DNA from: Prochlorococcus sp. scB245a_520K10
Lineage (GTDB): Bacteria; Cyanobacteriota; Cyanobacteriia; PCC-6307; Cyanobiaceae
Length of the DNA: 64,000 nucleotides
Direction of reading: 5' to 3'
Assembly (NCBI GenBank): GCA_000634515.1
Contig: JFNU01000004.1
Coordinates: 62,001 to 126,000, forward strand
Position 1 is the stretch's first letter. The number at the start of each line of letters is the position of its first letter. The translations under genes and the position numbers were made by a program. Under the pieces are notes generated by a model. It saw only the letters and a list, made by a program, of their open reading frames with translations, searched no databases and was not told where the DNA came from. This document shows, in pieces, positions 1 through 11,279 of the stretch.

Positions 1-2
1 GC

Positions 3-527
3 AGTCAAGGAGCAAAAGCTATAAATCAAATTCTTTACGAATCACTTGAATTTTTAATTAAAAAAAAGTTTCGGATAGTTCATATCATTGGAGAATATGA
101 TCAAAAATCTTTTCAGCTAAGAAATTCAAAATATTATGTTAAAAAAAGATTTACTAATGAAATAGCAGCTTTAATTCAAAACTGTGATCTCGTAATATCA
201 AGATCTGGTTCAGGAACAATTAATGAACTAATAGAAGCTGAAAAGCCTTCAATATTAATTCCATATCCTTATTCTAAAAATAATCATCAGGAGAAAAATG
301 CAATGATTCTTGCAGAAAATGGAGGTTCACTCTTAATGAATCAAAATAAAATTTCTAAAGAAGTTTTTCAAGAAACGCTAGAAAGAATTTTTACAATAAA
401 ATTAAAAAACGGACAAAAGCGATATGAAATATTAGATTTAATGAAGAAGAACATGGGAAAGAATAATAAAATCAAATCTAAAATTGAGATTAAGAAATTA
501 ATTAATTATTTTTTAAAAGAATTTTGA
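3..527 (+). CDS. murG: UDP-N-acetylglucosamine--N-acetylmuramyl-(pentapeptide) pyrophosphoryl-undecaprenol GlcNAc transferase, C-terminal part (5' truncated by window edge)
   Basis: Frame 3 reads SQGAKAINQILYESL...CDLVISRSGSGTINELIEAEKPSILIPYPYSKNNHQEKNAMILAENGG; MurG GSQGA and donor-binding motifs; the ORF track shows only the part from the internal ATG. Confidence 0.92.
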   Translation, partial: SQGAKAINQILYESLEFLIKKKFRIVHIIGEYDQKSFQLRNSKYYVKKRFTNEIAALIQNCDLVISRSGSGTINELIEAEKPSILIPYPYSKNNHQEKNAMILAENGGSLLMNQNKISKEVFQETLERIFTIKLKNGQKRYEILDLMKKNMGKNNKIKSKIEIKKLINYFLKEF

Positions 528-1630
528 ATTTCTTTACATAAAAGACTATTATTTTTCCTACTCTGCAAACTTATTCTCGCCCACTTTTCGTCAAGGTATT
601 TAAATGAAGTGCATTCTCTAATTAATATCCTCTTTTTTTCTAAATATCTTATATTTGGCGACAAAGAAGTGCTACTTTCTATTAAAAAAAAGTTGGTTGA
701 AGAGTTGTGAACCTTAAGGTTTTTTATTTTTGATAATTTTTCACAAACTCTTTTTTTTTCAATATTTATCCAGCTGTGGATTTGCTTTATCCATCTTCGA
801 TAGAATTTCTGATTACTTAGAATGTCAATTCCGGCTTTAATAGCAAAGGAATTTAATGGCCAAGGATCTCTATTAATTTCCCATTGCTTAAGTTTTTTTG
901 ATGAGCCTACAACGTACCCTAATCTAAGGCCTGGTATATTGAAGATTTTGGTCAGGCTTCTTAAGACTAATAAATTATCATATTTTTTGGTTAATGGTAT
1001 TAAGGATTCTTTTTCTCCATTAGGTGTGATCGACAAGAAAGCCTCATCACATATAACTAATTTATATTTTTTTAAAATTTCCTCTAATGAATTTTTCTCC
1101 CACAATTGGCCGGTGGGGTTATGTGGATTTGTTATCCAAATAACATCACCTTTAGGATGAAGTGGAAATGTTTGCGGAAAAATATTATTCCAGTTTTTTG
1201 GTAATTCGCAATGTATGAAATTGCTATTCCAACAATTTAAAGATCTTTCATAATCAACAAAGCATGGAGAAGGAATAATATTTATTCCAAATTTGGATGC
1301 CTCATAACCTGCCCAGGTTATTAGCTCAGAAGCGCCATTTCCAGGCAATATATTGTCTGGATTTATTCCATGAAATTTGCCGATTATTTCTTTCAAATCA
1401 CTCAAGTTTCTTTCGGGGTAATATCTAAAACCAAGATTCTTAATTTCCGAATTTAATGAATCTATTAATATTTGAGGAGGATCAAAGGGTACTAATGAGG
1501 CACTTGCGTCAATAATTTCAGAGGGTAATAAATTAAATTTTTTTGCATTTGAATATATATTTCCTCCATGTTTTAAGTTTGACATTTGCATGGCTTCTAG
1601 TATGTAATCATTAGCTTCTGATTTATTCAT
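506..1630 (-). CDS. PLP-dependent class I/II aminotransferase, CobD/CobC-like (threonine-phosphate decarboxylase / HisC-like)
   Basis: 374 aa; N-terminal HGGNIY...DASASLVPFDPP, NPHNPTG, VICDEAF, LRSLTKIFNIPGLRLGY motifs resemble CobD. Confidence 0.75.
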   Translation of the reverse strand: MNKSEANDYILEAMQMSNLKHGGNIYSNAKKFNLLPSEIIDASASLVPFDPPQILIDSLNSEIKNLGFRYYPERNLSDLKEIIGKFHGINPDNILPGNGASELITWAGYEASKFGINIIPSPCFVDYERSLNCWNSNFIHCELPKNWNNIFPQTFPLHPKGDVIWITNPHNPTGQLWEKNSLEEILKKYKLVICDEAFLSITPNGEKESLIPLTKKYDNLLVLRSLTKIFNIPGLRLGYVVGSSKKLKQWEINRDPWPLNSFAIKAGIDILSNQKFYRRWIKQIHSWINIEKKRVCEKLSKIKNLKVHNSSTNFFLIESSTSLSPNIRYLEKKRILIRECTSFKYLDEKWARISLQSRKNNSLLCKEIQNSFKK

Positions 1631-1645
1631 TATTCATTTCTAATT

Positions 1646-2815
1646 TTATTCAACCCATTTTAAATCTGATCCAATGGCCTCTTTTATATTAGACAATTGA
1701 TGGTAATTGAGTTGTTTAATAATTCCTTCAAGTATGTCGGGGACTAATTGTGGACCCTTATATATCCATCCTGTATAGAGTTGAATTAATGATGCTCCAG
1801 AACAAATTCTTTCCCAAGCTGATTCTGGACTATTGATTCCACCAACACCAATTAAAATAATCTTTTTATCAATTTTATGAATATGTTTTATTATTTGATT
1901 CGCTTTTTTTTGTAGAGGCCTTCCACTTAATCCTCCAGTCTCTTCGGAAAGCAATAATCCGGTTTGTCTGATCTTTCTATTTTCAAGACCTAACCTATCA
2001 ATGCTGGTATTAGTAGCAATTATTCCTTCTATGTTTTCCTCTATTATTAATTGACAAATATCTTCAATATCTTTAAGGGTTAAATCTGGCGCAATTTTTA
2101 CAAATAATGGTGGACAATTAGGTAATTTTTTAATTTCTTTAAGGAGTTCTTTTAGGAGAATTGGATCTTGCAACTTTCTTAAGCCTTCAGTATTTGGAGA
2201 ACTTACGTTTATAGCTGCATAATCACAATATGGAATTAATAATTTTAAAGAAGTTAAATAATCATCTTTTGCTTGAGATAAACCAGTAATTTTAGATTTG
2301 CCAAAATTTATTCCCAAACAAATATTCTTCCTATTTTTTTTAAACTCAATACCTTGTTCAAGAAAGTTTTTAACTAGATTTTCAGCACCATTGTTATTAA
2401 AACCCATTCTATTTAATGCAGCCTCTTCTTCTGCTAATCTAAATAACCTTGGTTTAGGGTTACCATTTTGAGCAAATTTAGTTACTGTGCCAAGTTCAGC
2501 AAATCCAAAACCAAAATCTTTCCATATATTTGCAGCATTTCCATTTTTGTCAAAACCCGCAGCTAAACCTATTGGATTACTAAAATTTATTCCACATATT
2601 TTCTGAGTTAACCTTTTATCAACAATAGAAAATTCTTCATTTAGATTTTTTAGGATTGATGAAACTAGAGGCCAATTATATTTTCTTGAACTGAATGATA
2701 GAAGGCTAAGAGATAAATTAGTTAAATATTCTGCATCAATTCCAGAGTCTTTTTTTAGTATAGGGGTTATCAAGTTTTTATACAGATTTTTGAATACCCC
2801 CTTCTGCTCATTCAT
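1646..2815 (-). CDS. pyrD: Dihydroorotate dehydrogenase (quinone)
   Basis: 389 aa; NPIGLAAGFDKNG, INVSSPNTEGLRKLQ, IIATNTS, GVGGINSPESAWERICSGASLIQLYTGWIYKGP. Confidence 0.95.
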   Translation of the reverse strand: MNEQKGVFKNLYKNLITPILKKDSGIDAEYLTNLSLSLLSFSSRKYNWPLVSSILKNLNEEFSIVDKRLTQKICGINFSNPIGLAAGFDKNGNAANIWKDFGFGFAELGTVTKFAQNGNPKPRLFRLAEEEAALNRMGFNNNGAENLVKNFLEQGIEFKKNRKNICLGINFGKSKITGLSQAKDDYLTSLKLLIPYCDYAAINVSSPNTEGLRKLQDPILLKELLKEIKKLPNCPPLFVKIAPDLTLKDIEDICQLIIEENIEGIIATNTSIDRLGLENRKIRQTGLLLSEETGGLSGRPLQKKANQIIKHIHKIDKKIILIGVGGINSPESAWERICSGASLIQLYTGWIYKGPQLVPDILEGIIKQLNYHQLSNIKEAIGSDLKWVE

Positions 2816-2821
2816 AAAAAA

Positions 2822-3541
2822 TTAAGATTCTTTTTTTTCTATTATCCAATATTTTTTGTTTTTAGGAATCATTCTCCAATTACGCCATTCAAAAAGTAAA
2901 TTTTGTTTGATCTTGAAGTGGTTTTCTTCTCCCAATAAATTACTCAGTTCTAATGAACTTAACAGGTATTTTTTGGTTGCAAATTTTTGAATTAATTCAT
3001 TTCTTGAAAATAATTCCTGAATTTCTGAAGGTGCATTTTTTTCAAAAAAGTCAACTAGAGATCCTGACTCTTTTGAGTTACTTACTAAAGAAATACCTTT
3101 GCTATAGTTGGTTGCTATTTTATCAACCCTATCATTTTGTTTGTCACCACTATGACCCTTAACATATTCCATTACAAGGCCATTAATTCTTAATTGATCA
3201 ATTTTTTGCCATAAATCAAGATTTTGCACTGATTTTCCTGAGCTTGTTTTCCAGCCATTTCTCTTCCAATTAATAATCCATTTTGTATACCCTTCTATGA
3301 CATATTTACTATCAGTTCTTAATTTAAAGTTCTCTTTTATTTTGTAGGTTTTTAATTTCTCAAGGGTTTTTATAGCTGCAGTGAGTTCCATTCTATTATT
3401 GGTGGTATTTTGCTCGGAACCACCTATTTCTAATTCACTGTTGTCATCAAAAATTATCAGACCACCCCAACCACCTGGACCTGGATTACCACTGCAGGCT
3501 CCATCCGTTGCAGCTTCAATTGCAATACTCTCATTATTCAT
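2822..3541 (-). CDS. rnhA: Ribonuclease HI with C-terminal extension
   Basis: 239 aa; ATDGACSGNPGPGGWG, NNRMELTA, LRTDSKYVIEG, VKGHSGDKQNDRVDKIA. Confidence 0.93.
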   Translation of the reverse strand: MNNESIAIEAATDGACSGNPGPGGWGGLIIFDDNSELEIGGSEQNTTNNRMELTAAIKTLEKLKTYKIKENFKLRTDSKYVIEGYTKWIINWKRNGWKTSSGKSVQNLDLWQKIDQLRINGLVMEYVKGHSGDKQNDRVDKIATNYSKGISLVSNSKESGSLVDFFEKNAPSEIQELFSRNELIQKFATKKYLLSSLELSNLLGEENHFKIKQNLLFEWRNWRMIPKNKKYWIIEKKES

Positions 3542-3588
3542 AATTTTTGAAGCCGATATTATGGCTATCGGCTTGAAAAAATGTACTT

Positions 3589-3984
3589 TTACTTAAGTGT
3601 AACTTTACCGCCAGCTTCTTCAATCTCTTTCTTTAAAGATTCGGCGTCTGCTTTAGCAATTCCTTCTTTTACTGTTTTTGGTGCTGATTCAACAAGTGCT
3701 TTTGCATCACCAAGACCTAGACCAGTTGCATTTCTTACAACCTTAAGGACTTTAATTTTTGCAGCTGCATCAAAGCTTTCAAGAACTACATCAAATTCAG
3801 TTTTTTCTTCAGCAGCGCCACCATCTCCATCACCACCAGCTGCTCCTGGAGCAGCCATTACTACACCTGCAGAAGCTGCGGCAGATACGCCAAAAGCCTC
3901 TTCAATTTGCTTTACAAGCTCAGATGCTTCTAAAAGTGAGAGAGATTTTAATGATTCAAGAATTTCTTCAGTTTTTGCGGACAT
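3589..3984 (-). CDS. rplL: 50S ribosomal protein L7/L12
   Basis: 131 aa; [48 protein letters not shown]. Confidence 0.98.
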   Translation of the reverse strand: MSAKTEEILESLKSLSLLEASELVKQIEEAFGVSAAASAGVVMAAPGAAGGDGDGGAAEEKTEFDVVLESFDAAAKIKVLKVVRNATGLGLGDAKALVESAPKTVKEGIAKADAESLKKEIEEAGGKVTLK

Positions 3985-4012
3985 TTTCTTAAAAGTTAAT
4001 TAGGTTTTGGAT

Positions 4013-4540
4013 TTAGGATTCTGATTTTTCAGAATGTTGTTTAAGTGATCTAGCAAGTCCAGAAGGCACTTCATTGATAGAGATCGCAATTTTTGTTGCT
4101 ACGCCATTTAGAGCGCCAGCAATTTTTGCCATCAATACTTCTTTAGATGGAAGACTTGCAATTTCTTTTATTTCAGAATCGCTAAGAAGTCTGCCTTCAA
4201 ATAAAGCTCCTTTGGTTTCGGATTTTTTTGTGTCTTTTTGAAAGGATTGGATCGCTTTTACAGCACCACCAACATCTTCTTTAATTAAGACAAAAGCATT
4301 TGTTCCGGATAATAAAGATTCAAGATCGTTCCAATTACTATCTCCATCAATAGCTTTACGCATTAATGAATTTTTAGTAACTTTGCAGATGCCGTTAGTT
4401 GTTTGCAATCTAGATCGCAAATCTGACATCTCTTTGATAGTTAAACCTTTATAGTCAAGAACTACTGCCATTTCCGAGTCGTTTAATAGAGATTTAATCT
4501 CAGTAACGATTTGTTGCTTATTCTCTAGTGTTCGGCCCAT
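4013..4540 (-). CDS. rplJ: 50S ribosomal protein L10
   Basis: 175 aa L10 family sequence, directly upstream of rplL. Confidence 0.97.
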   Translation of the reverse strand: MGRTLENKQQIVTEIKSLLNDSEMAVVLDYKGLTIKEMSDLRSRLQTTNGICKVTKNSLMRKAIDGDSNWNDLESLLSGTNAFVLIKEDVGGAVKAIQSFQKDTKKSETKGALFEGRLLSDSEIKEIASLPSKEVLMAKIAGALNGVATKIAISINEVPSGLARSLKQHSEKSES

Positions 4541-4730
4541 TGTTGTTTTTTGGATCGTAATTTAGGGAGAGCAGGAAATGCGGCAAAGTTCTTTTGAAAG
4601 AGGCCGCTTTTATTAGATCCAAAAAGAAATAATTAAGACGAGTCCTCGGTAGGAATTTAAAATTTAGAATAACTAAATAAACCTACTTTCTTTGGCCGTA
4701 TTATTGCACTTTAAATTATACTACAAAGAG
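4541..4730 (-). promoter_or_regulatory. rplA-rplJ intergenic region; putative L10 leader (autoregulatory 5' UTR)
   Basis: 190 nt gap inside an otherwise tight ribosomal operon; minus strand contains GTAGG...CCTAC and GCGGC...GCCGC complementary arms; position matches known L10 leaders. Fold not computed. Confidence 0.45.
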
Positions 4731-5438
4731 TTAACCTTCAGGTTGGTAATCTTGTACAGCATTTATGTCTACTTGAACTGAAGGTCCCATTGTTGAAGTT
4801 ACATAAAAAGTTTTCCAATACTTTCCTTTGGCTCCACTTGGTTTATTTTTATCAATTGATTCTTGTAGGGTTTTTAAGTTGTCAAATAGAGCCTCTTTTG
4901 TGAAACTTGCTTTTCCAAAGCGAACATGAACGATACCCGCCTTATCTGCTCTAAATTCGAGCTTACCAGCTTTGAATTCTTTTATTGCATTAGCAATATC
5001 ACTAGTTACTGTTCCAGCTTTAGGGTTAGGCATTAAACCTCTAGGTCCTAAAACTCTTCCTAATTTTGCAACCTTTGGCATCATATCTGGAGTTGCAATA
5101 AGTAGATCGAACTCCATATTTCCTTTGTTGATGCTTTCTACAAGATCTTCTTCGCCGAATAAATCAGCACCAGCAGCCTTAGCTTTCGATACATTCTCAC
5201 CACTTGTAATTACTGCAATTTTGATGCTTTGGCCAGTACCATGTGGTAATGCAACAGTGGTCCTTAATTGTTGGTCAGTATATTTTGGATCAATACCTAA
5301 ACGTATATGCGCTTCAATAGTTTCATCAAATTTTGCATTAGCATTTTCCTTGATAATACCAAGAGCTTCAAGTGGGGGGTAAATACGATCTTCTATCTTT
5401 GTTGATAGAGTCGCCATTCTTTTTGATAGTTTTTTCAT
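4731..5438 (-). CDS. rplA: 50S ribosomal protein L1
   Basis: 235 aa; [19 protein letters not shown] signature. Confidence 0.98.
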   Translation of the reverse strand: MKKLSKRMATLSTKIEDRIYPPLEALGIIKENANAKFDETIEAHIRLGIDPKYTDQQLRTTVALPHGTGQSIKIAVITSGENVSKAKAAGADLFGEEDLVESINKGNMEFDLLIATPDMMPKVAKLGRVLGPRGLMPNPKAGTVTSDIANAIKEFKAGKLEFRADKAGIVHVRFGKASFTKEALFDNLKTLQESIDKNKPSGAKGKYWKTFYVTSTMGPSVQVDINAVQDYQPEG

Positions 5439-5504
5439 AATAATTTTGGGTGCAAACGGTTATTAACTAACCTCCCCTAAATAGTGAGCAATTTTGTCTT
5501 GAAC

Positions 5505-5930
5505 TCAATCAGTAATAGAGACGCCCATATTACGAGCAGTACCCTCAATTACTTTCATTGCTGATTCAACACTTGAACAGTTTAGATCAGGAAGCTTAGT
5601 TTTGGCTATTTCTTCTAATTGAGCTTTACTTATATTCCCAACAGAGCCTTTTGCAGATTCACCTGATCCTTTCTCTATACCAGCTGCTTTTGTTATTAAG
5701 ACGGAAGCAGGAGGTGTTTTTGTGATGAAAGTAAAGCTTCTATCTTCAAAAACAGAAATCTCAACTGGAATTACAAAACCCGCTTTATCTTGTGTCCTGG
5801 CGTTGTATTCTTTACAAAATGCCATGATATTGACACCATGTTGTCCTAAAGCTGGACCTACAGGAGGAGCAGGATTTGCTTTGCCTGCTTGTAGAGCAAG
5901 CTTGATAACTGCAACAATTTTTTTTGCCAT
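5505..5930 (-). CDS. rplK: 50S ribosomal protein L11
   Basis: 141 aa; [33 protein letters not shown]. Confidence 0.98.
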   Translation of the reverse strand: MAKKIVAVIKLALQAGKANPAPPVGPALGQHGVNIMAFCKEYNARTQDKAGFVIPVEISVFEDRSFTFITKTPPASVLITKAAGIEKGSGESAKGSVGNISKAQLEEIAKTKLPDLNCSSVESAMKVIEGTARNMGVSITD

Positions 5931-5997
5931 TAGATTAAAGAATTTAAGCTGAAGTAGAAAATCATAATTTTACTCGATAAACAATAACAATTAGAAA

Positions 5998-6609
5998 TTA
6001 ATTTTGTTTATTGATTTGGGAGAATTCTAATTCTACAGGAGTCTCGCGCCCAAATATTGAAAGTAATGCTTTTAATTTATTTCTTTCCCCGGAAACTTCT
6101 ATAACTTCACCCTGGAAATCCTTAAATGGACCGCTAGTTACTATGATTCTATCTTTTTCTTCAATATCTAACTTGATGACAGCTTTTTTCTCTGATGCGC
6201 GTTTAAAGATTCTATTTACTTCTTGTTTGGATAGTGGTCGAGGTTTGATATGACCTCGCGATCTTCCGCTGCCTCTACCGTCTTCAGCGCCAACAAAGTT
6301 AATGACATTCGGAGTACTTTTTACAGCCATCATTGTATCTTCATCCAAAATCATTCTTACAAGGACATAACCTGGGAAAACTTTTTCTTCAGTAGTTTGT
6401 CTACTTCCATCTTTTTTTAATTTAATTCCAGGAGTTTGGGGAATTTCTATCTCAATAATTCGATTATTAACTCCTAATGTTACTGATCTCTGCTCAAGAG
6501 TCGCTTTTACTTTTTTTTCACAGCTTGATGCTACTTGAACTGCATACCATCTTGCGATGCTAGTATTTGCTTTTGAAGAAGCAAGGCTAGTAGTTAATTC
6601 ATTACTCAT
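5998..6609 (-). CDS. nusG: Transcription termination/antitermination protein NusG
   Basis: 203 aa; RWYAVQVASSCEKKV, VFPGYVLVRM, VTSGPFKDFQGEV KOW motif. Confidence 0.96.
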   Translation of the reverse strand: MSNELTTSLASSKANTSIARWYAVQVASSCEKKVKATLEQRSVTLGVNNRIIEIEIPQTPGIKLKKDGSRQTTEEKVFPGYVLVRMILDEDTMMAVKSTPNVINFVGAEDGRGSGRSRGHIKPRPLSKQEVNRIFKRASEKKAVIKLDIEEKDRIIVTSGPFKDFQGEVIEVSGERNKLKALLSIFGRETPVELEFSQINKQN

Positions 6610-6662
6610 TTTTTTTCTGGAAGCTTAATTAAGATCTTTATAAATGGATATTAAGGGACAAT

Positions 6663-6905
6663 TCAACCAAAAATTTGCGAGGCTGCCCATCCATAGAATC
6701 TGCTGACAGATGCAATTGCTGCTGCAGAAAAGGATACCATAATTATAACCGCTACAGATTCGCTAAAAAGTTGCTGTTTGTTTGGCCACACGACAAGTTT
6801 GAGCTCATCGTAAGTAGATCTAAAAAAATTACTCTTTTTTTTAGGCTCTTCAATTTCAGGAGAATCCTTTTTTAGAGGTTCTTTATTAGTAATAGGACTT
6901 GTCAC
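6663..6905 (-). CDS. secE: Preprotein translocase subunit SecE
   Basis: 80 aa, single TM, TYDELKLVVWPNKQQLFSESVAVI; sits directly upstream of nusG. Confidence 0.93.
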   Translation of the reverse strand: MTSPITNKEPLKKDSPEIEEPKKKSNFFRSTYDELKLVVWPNKQQLFSESVAVIIMVSFSAAAIASVSRFYGWAASQIFG

Positions 6906-6967
6906 AAAATTTTTTTTGAAATTAAGCTTTATGCTTTAATTTATATTTTAGCTTATTGATTTACTCC

Positions 6968-9724
6968 TCAGCTAGGTTTGAAAACGATCTCATCTTTTTT
7001 GGCGGGATTAAGTTTAATTGTTATATTTTTTTTGTTTTTAAAGTTATCCTCTAAAAGTTTTGCAGCTAAGGGATTTTCTATTTGTCTTCTAAGCTCTCTG
7101 CTAAGTGGTCTTGCACCATATTCAGGTTCGAAAGAATCATTTGCAATTTTATTGATAACTTTTTTGTCTATAGCAATATTTATTTTCTGTTCAAGTAGCA
7201 GGTTTTTTAAATCTTCTGTTTGTAAAATAATTATTTTTTGAAGTTCATCAATAGATAATGGATCAAACTTCACTACTTCGTCAATTCTATTTAAAAATTC
7301 AGGTCTAAAAATTGAAGACAATGTATTACTAATAGACTCATCTAGAGTTTGTTGATCTTTTTCTGATTTTCCTTCACTTTTAGAAATCTTTTGTGAATAC
7401 TCCAGTATAGATTTACCAGCTAGGTTACTTGTCATGATGATTACGGTATTTTTGAAATCTACCGTCCTTCCTTGTGAGTCAGTTAATCTTCCTTCATCTA
7501 AGACTTGTAAAAGGATATTAAATACTTCTGTATGTGCTTTTTCTATCTCATCAAGAAGTATGACTGAATAGGGTTTACGTCTTACAGCTTCAGTTAATTG
7601 ACCTCCCTCTTCATAACCAACATAACCTGGAGGAGCTCCCAAAAGTCTTGCTACGGCATTTTTCTCCATATATTCACTCATGTCTAGTCTTAAAAGTGCG
7701 TCTTCTTCATCAAATAAAGCTGTTGCAAGAGATTTTGCTAATTCTGTTTTACCAACGCCTGTGGGACCCATAAATAAAAAAGATCCAATAGGTCTTTTAG
7801 GACTTTTCATGCCAACACGAGCCCTTCTAATTGCAGCAGAAACAGCTTCTATAGCTTTTTCTTGTCCAATAACTTTTTCACTTAGTTCTCTTTCTAGATT
7901 GACTAATTTCTTACGTTCATTTGAAACTACTTTAGAAATTGGAATACCTGTGATTTTTGATATGACATCAGCAATATCATCAGGTTCAACTTGATATTTA
8001 AAAGGGAAATTTCTGTTTTTCCTCATTTTATTAAAGTTCCCTTCAACTTTTTGTATTTCATTCTCTATTTCACTTAACTCTTCTTCAAGCTTTTCTAAAA
8101 AATCCAGATCATTTACAATTTCGCGATTTGATTTATCTTTTATTTGTTTGGTTAGCTTATCCTCTTCTTTCATCAAAATCGATAATTGCTTCATTTCTTC
8201 CCGAAAGTTATTCCAATTTTCCAAGAGAACGTTCAATTTTGTCTCTGATTGTTGCTTAATATTCAATAGTTTTTCTTGCGCTTCGATATCTTCATTTCCT
8301 AAATTATTCAGTTTTTCATCAATACTATTAATTTTGTTTTCTAGTTGGAAAATTATTTGCGGCTTTTTATTAGACTCAATTTTTAATTCTGCTGCTGCTT
8401 CGTCAATTAAATCTATTGCTTTATCAGGAAGACATTTATCGCTGATGTATCTGTCGGCCAATTTTGCAGAATAATTCACAGCATCTCTAGAAATTCTTAT
8501 ACCATGATGTGATTCATATTTCTTTTTGATACCTTGCAGTATTTTTGCGCTTAATTCTACTGAAGGTTCATTAACAGCGATCTTTTGAAAACAATTATTC
8601 AATGCCTGATCTTTTTCAATAGTTTCACGAAATTTCTCAGGTGTTGTTGTACCGATACATCTAAGTTCTCCTTCAGCTAGTAAAGGTTTTAAGATATTAC
8701 TAATGTCGGTAGTAGATCTGTCAGAACTTAATATTGAGTGGATTTCATCAATAAATAAAATGATTCCTTGGCTTGGATCATTTAGTTCCTGAAGTATTAA
8801 ACTTAGTCTTTCCTCTAGTTGGCCTCTAAATTTTGTCCCAGAAACTAAAGCACCTAAGTCAAGTGAAATGATTTTAAAGTCTTTTAAAGAATCGGGAACT
8901 TTTTTGTCTACAATTAATTGCGCAAGTAACTTTGCAATTGAGGTTTTACCAACTCCTGGATTGCCGATAAGTATGGGATTATTTTTGGTTCTTCTGCATA
9001 GTACCCTCATTAAATTATTGATCTCATTTTCTCTTCCTATAACAGGATCCAGTAACCCTTTTTTAGCTGATTCTGTTAAATCTTTTCCATAAAGTGATAG
9101 TGCATTTTCATCTTTTCCCACTTGTTTTTTGGTTTCAATCTGAAGTTCACTTTTCGGTAATGGAATAATAGCTTTTTCAAAATTTTCTTCTTTAGCTAAA
9201 GTCTTTTTGTTTGATTCAAAATTAGATTGGTTTTTTATCTCAATGACGTTTTTATAATTAAGACGATCATTGGATTGATTAATATTTGGGAAAAACTTTA
9301 ATTCTTCCTCTAATTTTTCCATTGAAAGGTTGCCTTCTTCAAAAACATAATTACCAATTCTTAAATCTCTTCCAAGAGCAATTAGTAAATGCGGAATTTC
9401 GATTAATCTCGATCCCCATTGAATTTTAATCTGATTTGCATTATCTAATAAAATTTCTAAATCTTCTCCGATAGTAAAAATATCTGACTCATTTGTCGGC
9501 GTCTCTTCTAAAAAATCTTCTGTTATATCTAAAACTGTATCTTGGTCGATTGATAATTTTTCAATGAAAGCAAAGAATTCACTTGATGAGAATAATGTAT
9601 GAATTATGTGTTCAATATTAAATTCGCTATGATCCCATTTTTTTGCAGTTTCTTCGCCCAATAGAAGAAGATTCCAACTTATATCGCTAAAAAGTTCAGG
9701 ACTGGATGTAAGAGTTTCTCTCAT
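6968..9724 (-). CDS. clpB: ClpB-type AAA+ disaggregase (divergent ClpB, probably ClpB2-like)
   Basis: 918 aa; two AAA modules (GNPGVGKTSIAKLLAQ, GPTGVGKTELAKSLA), coiled-coil M-domain region, GAPPGYVGYEEGGQLTEAVRRKPYSVILLDEIEKAH; N domain divergent. Confidence 0.88.
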   Translation of the reverse strand: MRETLTSSPELFSDISWNLLLLGEETAKKWDHSEFNIEHIIHTLFSSSEFFAFIEKLSIDQDTVLDITEDFLEETPTNESDIFTIGEDLEILLDNANQIKIQWGSRLIEIPHLLIALGRDLRIGNYVFEEGNLSMEKLEEELKFFPNINQSNDRLNYKNVIEIKNQSNFESNKKTLAKEENFEKAIIPLPKSELQIETKKQVGKDENALSLYGKDLTESAKKGLLDPVIGRENEINNLMRVLCRRTKNNPILIGNPGVGKTSIAKLLAQLIVDKKVPDSLKDFKIISLDLGALVSGTKFRGQLEERLSLILQELNDPSQGIILFIDEIHSILSSDRSTTDISNILKPLLAEGELRCIGTTTPEKFRETIEKDQALNNCFQKIAVNEPSVELSAKILQGIKKKYESHHGIRISRDAVNYSAKLADRYISDKCLPDKAIDLIDEAAAELKIESNKKPQIIFQLENKINSIDEKLNNLGNEDIEAQEKLLNIKQQSETKLNVLLENWNNFREEMKQLSILMKEEDKLTKQIKDKSNREIVNDLDFLEKLEEELSEIENEIQKVEGNFNKMRKNRNFPFKYQVEPDDIADVISKITGIPISKVVSNERKKLVNLERELSEKVIGQEKAIEAVSAAIRRARVGMKSPKRPIGSFLFMGPTGVGKTELAKSLATALFDEEDALLRLDMSEYMEKNAVARLLGAPPGYVGYEEGGQLTEAVRRKPYSVILLDEIEKAHTEVFNILLQVLDEGRLTDSQGRTVDFKNTVIIMTSNLAGKSILEYSQKISKSEGKSEKDQQTLDESISNTLSSIFRPEFLNRIDEVVKFDPLSIDELQKIIILQTEDLKNLLLEQKINIAIDKKVINKIANDSFEPEYGARPLSRELRRQIENPLAAKLLEDNFKNKKNITIKLNPAKKDEIVFKPS

Positions 9725-9978
9725 AAACTATAAAAACTATAGTTGGTTATTAATTAATATTCTAAATAGGATTTGCATTAATATTCATCCAATAATTTTC
9801 AAATTGTAAGATGAAATTTCAAATTATGTTTATCAAAGGGGTTGTGCGGACTTTGGAATTAATAAAACTGTTAATTAAAGTTGTTCTGAAATTAAAAAAT
9901 TATATTTGATTAACATATATATTTCAGATATTAGCCAAATAGTTCAGCTATTAATAGGATTTAAATAGTAATGATTAA

Positions 9979-11274
<1,296 letters not shown>

Positions 11275-11279
11275 TTTTT

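Noticed and set aside
3581-4003. Long antisense ORFs over rplL (3581..4003 and 3759..3992, plus strand)
   Set aside because: Low-complexity translations (Ala/Pro/Ser or Gln/His/Leu rich) that mirror the codon pattern of the Ala-rich rplL on the other strand; no family resemblance.
8868-9092. Plus-strand ORFs antisense to clpB (6978..7241, 7680..7994, 8148..8474, 8868..9092)
   Set aside because: Shadow ORFs opposite a strong AAA+ coding sequence.
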